Below are positions 56,201 to 64,000 of a DNA stretch of 64,000 bases, one piece after another; position 1 is the stretch's first letter; every line of letters begins with the position of its first letter. A model generated the notes under the pieces. It saw only the letters and a list, made by a program, of their open reading frames with translations, had not been told where the DNA came from and made no database searches. A program made the position numbers and the translations under genes. Source of the stretch: Micractinium sp. NFX-FRZ (lineage: Eukaryota > Chlorophyta > Trebouxiophyceae > Chlorellales > Chlorellaceae); the NCBI GenBank assembly GCA_029339195.1, contig JAPTJF010000008.1:310001-374000 (forward strand), given 5' to 3'.

Positions 56201-57839
56201 CCAGATGGGGGAGCGGGGCGGGGAGGTGCAACGCTGCAGTTACGTGCTGCAATTGGAACAGTACCTATCAATCAATTCATTATCAATTGCAGTATGATGA
56301 CTGCAAGGCCAAAGCTCTCCCTACTCCCGCATCGTGTCTTACTGCCTACTGTGTACATCAACCACTGTGCTTCTTCCTCCTCCTTTGTTGCAGCTGTGGG
56401 GCTGGTGCGCCTGGACCTGCATGACAACCCCATCACCGCCGACTTTGCCGCTGACCTGGCGGCCGTGCTGGCGCGCCAGACCAAGCTGCGGGCCCTCATC
56501 CTGAACGACACATCTCTAGGGGACGACGGCGTGGCGACGGTGTGCGAGGCGCTGGCCCAGGGCGCCCCCGAGCTCGAGGTGGGCCGGGGAGGTTTCTTCA
56601 CAGCTGCTGGCGGTGTGTGGTTGGCTTGCCGCTGCATGCGGCTGGCTGCATGTTGGCACCCTGCTGCGTTTGTGGCGTGTGCCTGCTTCCCCCTGCCTCG
56701 CGCTGCAAATATGTATAGCTCTGACAGGGCCTGTACGATTATGGCGTAACATTCGACTGCTCCCTCCCACGGGACCTGCCGCACCAGAGCTCTCCAAGGT
56801 GATCCTGATGCGCATTTTCTGTTGTGAAAATCGTTGTCCTCGTTTCCAGGAGCTGGAGCTGGCCCTGAACGAGATCACGCCCGAGGGGGCGCGCGCCGTG
56901 GCTGCCTGCCTGGCCACCAAGCCCTGCCTACGCCGCCTCAACCTGCGGGAGAACGAGCTGGAGGACGAGGGCGCCGTGGTGGTGGCGCGGGTGAGCTTGT
57001 TCACCCTGTTGATTGGGCCTACTTAGCCAGTGGCATGCTGCACTCCCCCTTCGATTGTTGTTCCCCTCGTGCGTCGCACTGTGCAAGCCCTGGCCAGCCT
57101 GCTCGTCCTAGAGCACCTCTGACGCGCTGCTGCGGCCACTAGCCTCCCACTAAGTCTGAAGTATTCTTATCTACCGCATCATTGTCCCCCTGCAACAGGC
57201 CCTGGTTAGCCTGCGCTCCTTGGAGCACTTGGACGCGTGCGGCAACCAGCTGAAGCGGGGCGGCGCGTGCGCACTGGCCAAGGCATGCGCCCGCAAGGCC
57301 GGGCTGGCGCTGCTGGCGCTGGACGAGAACGAGATCAGCGAGGCGGGGCTGGACGCGCTGCGGGTGGGTGCTGTGCATCTGTACTGCTTCCTTTGACAAG
57401 GGAGAGGGCGGGGGTCAGTGAGGCGGGGGCTAGGAGCGCTGTGGGCTAATACCCATTCCCATGCTTATGTTCCTGAGGATACATACACACGCATGTCATC
57501 TGGATGTAACTGCCTTCTTGCGGGAGTGCCATGGCGATGGTTTTCAAGGCCCCGTGATGCGCTTGCCCCCCTCGATGCAGCACGGCCGGCCGGCCCGGCT
57601 GCTTGCTCGAAAGGGTGCCTGGCACATCAACGGCATGTGCATTTGTGTGCCTTGTACCCCTGCTTGCTTGCCTGCAGGAGATCATGGCCAAGATTGGCAA
57701 GCCCGAGGCCCTGGGCTCCCTTGACGAAAACATGGCCGACGATGATGAGGAGGATGAGGAAGCAGAGGATGACGGCATCGACATTGATGACGCAGCCGGG
57801 GATGACCTGGCGGCCGCCATGGGGGCAGCACGCATCTGA
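53271..57839 (+). CDS. RANGAP: Ran GTPase-activating protein (RanGAP)
   Basis: Eleven exons join in phase to 522 aa: 53271-53467, 53858-53975, 54307-54402, 54684-54804, 54924-55057, 55550-55701, 55990-56087, 56394-56578, 56850-56990, 57199-57363 and 57678-57839. The N terminus (EEWALSDAQRQETVQRVANN) resembles the plant WPP domain that targets RanGAP to the nuclear envelope, though WPP itself is W-A-L here. A short linker leads to leucine-rich repeats of the RanGAP type (LRHLNLSDNALGEKGIRACA, LRRLHLYNNMSGDEGAASIA, LRRLNLRENELEDEGAVVVA). The Asn pair in LYNNMSG fits the catalytic position of the family. The C terminus is the usual acidic tail (DDDEEDEEAEDD). RanGAP stimulates GTP hydrolysis by Ran and so sets transport direction. 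Confidence 0.93.
53757..53825 (+). repeat. Decayed copy of RanGAP exon 2
   Basis: GAGACGCCGAAGGCGTACAT and the following CCGCA mirror GAGACCCTGAAGGCCTACAT at 53869-53888. CGCTTGCCCT and GTGCAGAC follow in the same order with indels. It lies 109 bp upstream of the real exon. Confidence 0.9.
54534..54566 (+). repeat. Copy of the RanGAP exon-3 end
   Basis: CGCTGGCGCCCATGCTG matches TGCTGGCGCCCATGCTG at 54362-54378. It lies 170 bp downstream in the intron and is followed by a GTGAGA donor-like site. Confidence 0.75.
55336..55374 (+). repeat. Copy 1 of the RanGAP exon-6 head
   Basis: AGGCCCTTGAACGCATGGCT mirrors AGGCCCTTGAGAGCATTGCT at 55550-55569. GTGGGCTGC follows in both. Located in the preceding intron. 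Confidence 0.85.
55451..55490 (+). repeat. Copy 2 of the RanGAP exon-6 head
   Basis: CACCCTTGAGCACACGGCTG and the following TCCAAAATG resemble the same exon head more distantly. It lies between copy 1 and the real exon. Confidence 0.6.
56158..56190 (+). repeat. Copy of the RanGAP exon-7 end and donor
   Basis: AAGGGCCTGGCGGCAGGTGG matches 56072-56091 exactly, donor included. It lies 92 bp downstream, so two identical donors exist. Confidence 0.9.
57081..57137 (+). repeat. Decayed copy of the RanGAP exon-10 head
   Basis: GCCCTGGCCAGCCTGCTCGT, then AGAGCACCT and GACGCG, mirror 57199-57233 (GCCCTGGTTAGCCTGCGCTC, GAGCACTT, GACGCG). It lies 113 bp upstream and contains an in-frame stop. Confidence 0.88.
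57412..57448 (+). repeat. Copy of the RanGAP exon-10 end
   Basis: TCAGTGAGGCGGGGGCTAGG and the following AGCGCTG mirror TCAGCGAGGCGGGGCTGGAC at 57334-57353. It lies about 80 bp downstream in the last intron. Confidence 0.8.
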
Positions 57840-58720
57840 GGAGGAGGGCTGTAGTGGCTGCTGCCCTTGCTAGAGTGCTGTGCATGTGGGAGGTGCTGTA
57901 GCCCTTGCCCTCGCACACCTGAATGTATGTATGTATGGCAGCCAGCCGTGCGGGTGCCGGCTGGTGCATATGATATGAGGCTGCTTCTGTTCTGCCCAGC
58001 ATCTGCCTTGGGCTTGTGAAGTTGCTCATCTCTTGAAACTCTGAAGTCGAACAAGTGGACGAGAGGGACTGCGTGGCATGGAGGAGGAGGGTGCTGGCTG
58101 GGATGAACTGGCGGCACAGCCAGCGTCAGCGCAGAGCACTGTGGCGAGTGCACAGTCAGCGGTGGCACAAGTCATAGAAGGGAGCAGAGGGGCGCGGATG
58201 GGATGCGCGACACAGTCCGTGAGGGCAACTGCAGGGTGGGACAGTCAACAGACCCTCACCAGTGCAGACACAGTTGGTGAGGTTGGTGGGCGGGACGGGA
58301 GCAGCGCAAGTTCCTGCGGAGCACGTGGACCGCCAGGCAGGCGGCAAGGCGCAGGGTGCCTGCTGTTGCAGGGCTACTGCGCTGCTGCTGTTGTAGGGCT
58401 GCTGCTGTTGCAGGGCTGCTGATGCTGCTGTTGTAGGGCTGCTGCTGATGCAGGCGCCTACTGTAGTTGTTGGCTCACCCTGGCCTAGGACCACCGCCAG
58501 CAGCGAAAGAGCGAGGACGAGGGCTTTGGCCGGGTCATTTAGGAAGGGCCAGGAACAGGACAGGACACAGGATGACCGAAGGCAGACTCGCCATGAAGCG
58601 CTGTTGTGCGCCTGCAAGCAGGGAAGGCAGGAAGGCACCCCACAGCATGCCAGCCACGTGCAGTACCACCAAGTCCAATCCTGGCTCGTGACCATTTTGC
58701 GCTCCCCTCAACCAGCAAGC
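57840..58720. other. Intergenic region downstream of RanGAP
   Basis: No gene seen. The region holds a short ATGT repeat (57925-57940) and a CTGCTGTTG-type minisatellite (58375-58455), and should include the promoter of the next gene. Confidence 0.5.
58375..58455. repeat. GGGCTGCTGCTGTTG-type minisatellite
   Basis: GTAGGGCTGCTGCTG and CAGGGCTGCTG variants repeat about five times with irregular spacing. Confidence 0.8.
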
Positions 58721-60094
58721 ATGCCCCGCCTCTCCTCTGCCCTCCTCCTGTGCCTGCTGGCCTTCAGCTGTGCGCCTTGGGCCCTGGCCCAAGCTGACGA
58801 CGCTGCGTGCCTGACTGCCGCAGCCGCCCTTCTCCAGCCTACAGGGGCTGGACCCTGCGAGAAGGCGACCGATTCCCAGGCGCCTGCGTGCGATCCGTCA
58901 TGCAGCCAGGCGATCGCTGCCCTGCCGGCTGGGTGCACGCAGCGCGCAGTCAGCCTCGCTTGGTCGGCACCTGAGGACCAGGCAGGCGTCGACTATGCCG
59001 GCTATTTGTAAGTGCACCTGGGAGGTGTGGGGGGGACCGCTGCACATTTGTAAGAAGGTACATGAAGTGCTGGGAGGGTGTGAGCTCAAGGAGGTACTGC
59101 TGCTGCTGCTTTGAGGCCTGGCGCAGAGCAGAGAGGGACAGCCATGCACACGACTGCAGCTCCAGAACGGGCCCTCGCTTACCCTCGCTCACAATCCACA
59201 CTTAACCCACAGCCTGTTCTTAACCTGCGTTTCCACGTCTGCTGCACGTGGCCCTTTACATCTCCCATTCGACTCGACGCGCCTTGCAGGCTCCCTCCCC
59301 CTCCCATCCCCTCCCCCACGCCTTCTCCCCCTGGCCACCACATGCAGGGTGGACATCTTCCGCACATGCGGGGTCTACACCACGGCCACTGCCCTCCTAG
59401 ACCAGGAGTGCGCCGCCGTACTGGGCTCCATCTGGGAGACCGAGCCCTGCTACGAGTCTGTGGGCCAGGTGGGTGGCAGTGGCGTGTGCAGCAGGGGAAG
59501 CAGGCAGGACCGGAAGAGGGACAGAGAGTGTGTGCTGGTGGGTCGTGCTTGCGCCTGGCACACCCAGCCCTGCTCTGTGGGCTGGGCTTGTGGAAGCCCA
59601 TCCCCGCACCACTACTTGTAGCCAACTTGGCCAGCCAGCCGCGTCTCGTGTTCCCCTCCACCTCCAATGCCTGTTTCCACCTCTTCTTGTATCCCTACCA
59701 ATCAGTAGGGTCAGGCGTGTGCTGGCGAGTGCAAGATGATGGTGCAGGGCGTGCCCCAGGAGTGCCGCGCCAAGGGGGCCACCCTCACCGTGCCGCCCAC
59801 GGCTCAAGGGGACCTCCAGATCTCGCAGGACAACCTGTGAGTGATACAGTTGCAGGTTGCAGCCAGGGACTGGTGGGGCGGGGCGGGTGTTGCTGGGTTG
59901 GGTGGGTCAAGAAGGAGTGGGGGTGGGTGGCATGGTAGGCAGGGGCAGGAAGCTGAGCAGGCACTGCCCAGCAGGCGCAGCAGCTGCACCGGGCGCCATG
60001 CTGTCACACACAGTTCCCAATTTTCACACACGCACGCACACGCGCTCACTGCCCGCCCCTGTGCAGCGCCTCTCTGCTGGCAAGCTGCAAGTGA
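58721..60094 (+). CDS. Small secreted Cys-rich protein (unrecognised)
   Basis: Exons 58721-59007, 59348-59468, 59715-59836 and 60067-60094 join in phase to 185 aa. A signal peptide (LSSALLLCLLAFSCAPWALA) ends at A-L-A-Q. The mature protein has about twelve cysteines spread evenly (CEKATDSQAPACDPSC, FRTCGVYTT, CAGECKMMVQ, ending LLASCK). This points to several disulfides and an extracellular fold. I do not recognise the family. The last exon is only 28 bp. The third acceptor could be 59709 or 59715, both in phase. Confidence 0.68.
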
Positions 60095-60594
60095 GGGGGA
60101 GTGGTGAGGCAAGCGCCAGGCAGCAGCCGCCCTGTTGTTCCACAGCTAGCTGCCCCCCTGAAGCACCCCCAGCCAAGGTGCTGTGCCAGCAACCTGCCCT
60201 GCCTCTGCCTGCTTGCCCCACAAAGTGGAGCTTGCCGCGGCTGGCACCCATGCCGATCGCTGCCCAGCTTATGCACAGCATCACCGCTCACATTATGCAA
60301 TGACATTGTACAACAAAGCACCCCCTGCCTCCTCTCAAGGGTTCGGCCAACGTCGCCTCCCTATAAAGCTGCTCTGTTCAACACATGTTACATGCTCTTG
60401 GCAGCACGAACAGGCATGCAGCAGCAGCAGGCAGTGAGCGCGCCCCGGCAGCTGGGAACAGTCGGCGTGGCGTGGCCATCCACACCGTGCCTAGCACGTA
60501 CTTGAGCCTCGGTACTGCCAACTGGCTTGGCGCCAGCAACGCCCCCCTGGCTGGAAGCGATGCCTGTATCGCTGGCCGACGTGGTGCCCACTGC
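60095..60594. other. Convergent intergenic region
   Basis: The region lies between the stop of the small secreted protein (+) and that of cactin (-). A minus-strand TGTAA is at 60388-60392. No gene seen. Confidence 0.5.
60388..60392 (-). terminator. TGTAA poly(A) signal of cactin
   Basis: The plus strand reads TTACA, about 200 bp past the cactin stop. Confidence 0.45.
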
Positions 60595-63500
60595 TCAGCG
60601 CCTGTAGCGCTGGCGCTTGAAGTTGAAGTAGAGGTGCAGGATGCCGCGCTCAAACACGCACTTGAAGCCGCGCTTGTGGTTGTACTCCCTGCAGGGGCAA
60701 GGCAGGGCGGGGCAGCACGGAAGTTGTCAGGCAACGGGCCTGATGGCAGGGCCACACTTGAAGCCACGCTTGTGGCTGTACTCCCTGCGGGCCCGCAGGG
60801 GCAAGGCAGGGCGGGGCAGGGCGGGAGGCTTGGGTCACATTTGAAGCCGCGCTTGCGGTTGCACTCCTGGCAAGCCGCAAGGGGTCGTCCTCGGATGGGC
60901 GCACAGGCGGGCAGGCAGGTCACAGCCCACACCCATGGCCCTCCTCCACCCCGTCCACCAACAGAGGGTATACACCGCCTGTGCCCACGGCTCACCACTC
61001 CTTGTTGATGATTTTGAAGGCCAGGTCCTCGTAGGGCGGCCCCGCAGTGAAGCGCAGGATGCAGGTCTCGCCTGCAGCGGGGGCAAGAGGGGCGGGGAGG
61101 AGGGGCAGGGAGGGCAGCGGGCAGATGGGGACGTGAGGAGGGGGTGGCAGGGCAGGGCAGGGTGGGGGCACCAGGGAGCCGACCCCCCCCACTGCTGCAG
61201 CCCCGGCATCGCGCATGCGGAGGGGGCAAGGAGGGCAGCGGGCACGGGGTTCCGGGCGGCACGGATGGGGGTCATCCCGGGTCGCCTGCTCTTGCCCAAC
61301 CACATACCCCGCCTCCCACGACTCGCTGTCTCACGCTCAACCCCATCTGCGCACCGCGGTACAGCGCAGCGAAGCGCAGCGCAGCACAACACAGCAGCGC
61401 AGTTCGCGTCGGCAACACTTTCAACCCAGCAGGCACAGCAGGCGCAGCGCACCATCTGTCGAGGTGGGGTCCCGATCGATCTTGTATGTGGGGGCCACCG
61501 TCTTGTCCAGCAGCTCCGGGTAGAAGATGTTGAACTTGTAGCCCTGCAGAAGAAAGGGGGTGAATCAAATACAGACGGCAATCAATACATGGCTGCTTGA
61601 TAGGCGGAAGGCAGGCACCGCCGTGTGCAGCAGCCCTGGGGAAAAGATGTTGAACGTGCAGCCCTGCGGGAGGGGGGACCCGAATATTGATGAAGGGTTA
61701 ATGCTCAGGAAGAAGGGGCCACAGGCAAAAGAACGGTGAGGTGTGTGTGCACGCCCACCCACCTGCACCGTCTTGGGGGGCGGGTTGTCGCCGTCGTAGT
61801 GCGTCTGGTTGTACTTGTTCCACTCGTACCCCGTGTGCACGCGGTTGAAGTACTTGGGGCGACGGGGGCGGTACTTCTCGTGCCACCAGTAGACCTGTGT
61901 GGGGCAAGTAGTAGCAGAAGAAGATGAATGGAAGGAGATGAATGGAAGGAGATCAGCATGGGCCCCAAGCAGGGCGCAGATGCCCTCATCGCCCCTCTCC
62001 TCCCCTCTCCTCTCCTGTCCCCCCTCTGCACCCCTCTCCTCTCTCCCGCTCCTCTCCCCCCACCTGCGAGTCGCTGTCCAGCCACCCCATGCACAGCACG
62101 TCGCCCACCCCCCTTGCCCACCTTCCCACCCACCCACCCTCCCCCCACCTGCGAGTCGCTGTCCAGCTGGACCTCCCCGCCAAATGCCACGTCCCCTCAT
62201 CTCCCTTCCCACCCACCCACCCACTGCACTCCTCTCCCCTCCCCCACTCCTCTCCCCTCCCCCACTCCTCCCCCCCCCCCACCTGCGAGTCGCTGTCCAG
62301 CTGGACCTCCCCACCAAAGGGCGCGTCCCCAGAGGTGCCCAGGTCCCCCATCATGCGGTCCGCCACCTTCAGGAACTGGTCCTCGCCCGGAGCGGGCTCA
62401 GCAGGCGCCTGGGGGAGGGAAAGGGGGCAGAGGGGAAAAGTTGGGGGTTTTGCAGCGTGGGTAGAGCAAGCACACACAGTGCGGCCGCCAGCAGAGCAGA
62501 GTGCATGTGCTGCTTTGGCAGGGCACACCGGAGGCGACACCCAACGCAGGCAAGCGGGCAGGCAGTCCCATGCGTGCTGGCGGACTCACCGCCCCCGCCC
62601 CCGCGGCCGCCGCCGCCCCGCCAGGGCCGGCGCGTGCCCCGCGCCCGCCGCTGAGCGGCGCCGCCTCCGCCAGGAATCGGGTGGCCGAGCCGCCGCCGCC
62701 AAGCACGCGGTGCGCCTCTGCAGCAGAGCACAGGAAATGGGTGGGCACCAGGGGAGCATGAGCACAGGCGCGAGCGGTGGAAAGCACAGGCAAGAATGGC
62801 CAAGGACGGTCCAGCCCAGAGTGCGAGCAAATGCTTCATGGGAATGCGCTGGCTGCTTTGGAGGTCCGTGCAGACCGGCCAGGCCTCAGCGCGCACGCAC
62901 ACCATGCCAGGCGGCACACTGTCTCATGTACCGCCCCGGCAGCCTGGACGCACCTCCGGGGCGCGCCATGACGCGTCTGAAGATGCGGTCCGCCTCGGCC
63001 TGCTTGGGGCGCGCCGCCGCCTGCGCCGCCGACACCTCGCTGTACCGCAGCGCCTCCTTGTACTTGATCTGCAGCCAGGGCAGAGGATGGGCACAAACAG
63101 GGCATGGCGCAGCTGAGCGGGGCAGCAGTGAGTGCGGCGCAAGAGCAGGTGACGCCTTGTAGCAACGCAGCGCCTTCCTTGCACCTGTGCTGCATCCAAG
63201 GCCGGGTGGGGTGTCAAAGCATCCTTGCAAAACTGATACACGTCTTAAGCCGATGCAGGCACTCCAAGGAATCTGCCTGTGAGACTGTATACTCTCCTCC
63301 TTTTTATGTCTCAAACAACACCAGCTTGGAGCAACAGAAGCAGCAGCACCGCCACCACCACCGCCACCACCACTACCACCAATGGAGGCTGTGCCTCACC
63401 TGTGCCCGCATCAGCTCCAGCAGGCGCGCGTCCTCCTCCTCCGGGACCACATCCTGCCCAGCATACGCCGTGGGCGGCAGCGGCAGCGGGGAGTAGGCGC

Positions 63501-64000
63501 CCGGCTCGCGGTGCTGGCCTGCGGGCGGGCAAGCCAAGCGGGCGGGCAGGGTGGGATGGCAAGGCAAGGCACCGTGTTGGGGTTGGGCATGGGCAGGCTT
63601 TGATCAAGTTGCCACAGGTTGCTCATCAGTGCCAACACAGCGTTAAAACAAAGCTTTCGCACATGGGCCGAGCAGCAGCAGCAGCAGCCAGAGGCCCAGA
63701 GCGCGAGCATAACACCAACGGCACGAGTCAAGCCATCCGCCCATTGGCCCCTGCAGCCAACAACAACAGCAACAACGCTCGTCAGCCTTGCTCACCGTCG
63801 TGCTCGTCATCTGACAAATCCTCCCAGCTGCGCGGCTCGCCCCGCGCCGCCTCCAGCAGCCGGCTCTCCTCCGCCGCCGCCGCTGCCGCTGCAGCGTCCT
63901 CTGGCGCCCCAGCCCCTGCTGCTGCCGCCGCCGCTTCTGCTGGGGGCCTGGCCAGCGCCAGCAGCTCTGCATCCAACTCAGGCTCTGGTGCCCCCTCCTC
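60595..64000 (-). CDS. CACTIN: Cactin, C-terminal part (cut at window end)
   Basis: Exons in coding order are beyond 64000 to 63796, 63518-63400, 63068-62954, 62717-62590, 62408-62283, 61894-61763, 61543-61453, 61071-60996 and 60688-60595, all in phase. The C-terminal cactin domain is very well conserved: WWHEKYRPRRPKYFNRVHTG, EWNKYNQTHYDGDNPPPKTV, GYKFNIFYPELLDK, ILRFTAGPPYEDLAFKIINK, GFKCVFERGILHLYFNFKRQ and the end RYRR. Upstream are Glu/Ala-rich segments (SWEDLSDDEHDG, RLLELMRAQIKYKEALRYSE). Cactin is a nuclear spliceosome-associated protein required for accurate splicing. The gene itself has many short exons with repeated splice edges. The N-terminal half, including the mid domain, is outside the window. 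Confidence 0.94.
60756..60875 (-). repeat. Two copies of the last cactin exon head
   Basis: CACTTGAAGCC, CGCTTGTGGTTGTACTCCCT and GGGGCAAGGCAGGGCGGGGC at 60660-60713 recur at 60756-60815 with few changes. A shorter copy lies at 60839-60870. Both are upstream of the real exon in its intron, giving three potential acceptors. Confidence 0.9.
61617..61678 (-). repeat. Copy of a cactin exon head and acceptor
   Basis: AAGATGTTGAACGTGCAGCC and the following CTGCGGGAG mirror AAGATGTTGAACTTGTAGCC at 61524-61543. The minus strand reads GCTFNIFSPGLL versus GYKFNIFYPELL in the exon. It lies about 110 bp upstream of the exon. Confidence 0.9.
62068..62183 (-). repeat. Two copies of a cactin exon end and donor
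   Basis: CACCTGCGAGTCGCTGTCCA, the donor edge of the exon at 62283, recurs at 62070-62089 and 62147-62166. The second copy extends to AGCTGGACCTCCCCGCCAAA, almost as in the exon. All three carry the same donor. Confidence 0.92.

Noticed and set aside
61942..63162. 406-codon plus-strand reading frame
   Set aside because: Antisense to three cactin exons; Pro/Ser-rich shadow.
1..64000. Transposons, viral insertions, tRNA or rRNA genes
   Set aside because: I saw no transposase, reverse transcriptase, long terminal repeat, capsid-like protein or cloverleaf. Short repeats are all local.

Overview
The window looks like nuclear DNA of a green alga, most likely a Chlorella-like trebouxiophyte. It is GC-rich. 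Its genes are cut into many short exons, most introns follow GT..GCAG with a few GC..AG, and TGTAA appears downstream of many stop codons, which is the chlorophyte poly(A) signal. The proteins are eukaryotic and plant-like (SUMO E2, RanGAP, TFIIE alpha, cactin, a plastid SET protein). The genus is inference. I built every gene model by joining exons on homology, reading phase and splice consensus. Nearly all models keep frame through every junction.

Layout. 218-2812 (+) is the 3' part of a BRAP2-like ubiquitin ligase. 3060-4398 (+) is a membrane RING-CH protein. 5037-7375 (-) is a replication protein A 32 kDa subunit. 8174-13115 (-) is a plastid-type SET-domain protein, divergent from TFIIE alpha at 13380-17881 (+). 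18455-24047 (+) is an unrecognised acidic zinc-finger protein and 24345-26114 (+) is UTP23. 26380-29634 (-) is an unrecognised plastid-targeted protein. 31078-38460 (-) is a secreted two-domain fasciclin protein, divergent from a receptor-like kinase with an RCC1-type ectodomain at 39689-48219 (+). 49022-49962 (+) is a small secreted Cys-rich protein, 50504-52868 (+) the SUMO E2, 53271-57839 (+) RanGAP, and 58721-60094 (+) a second small secreted Cys-rich protein. 60595-64000 (-) is cactin, cut by the window end.

The most unusual signal is not a gene. At least ten genes carry decayed, same-strand copies of an exon edge together with its splice junction, placed inside the adjoining intron 50-250 bp away. 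I list about 30. They look like tandem duplications that spanned a splice site, after which the copy nearer the exon stayed in use and the outer copy became intron. This would lengthen introns without changing the protein. Other points are a one-base frame disruption in SUMO E2 exon 1, SUMO E2 next to RanGAP, a cluster of SUMO-acceptor motifs in TFIIE alpha, a DFN-type receptor kinase, a SET protein lacking core residues, RPA2 without its winged helix, and four well-supported GC-AG introns.

Functional links: replication, transcription, splicing and rRNA processing (RPA2, TFIIE alpha, cactin, UTP23), protein modification (BRAP2-like, RING-CH, SUMO E2), nuclear transport (RanGAP), and cell surface or wall (fasciclin, receptor kinase, two secreted proteins). 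I see no rRNA, tRNA, CRISPR array or intact transposon.
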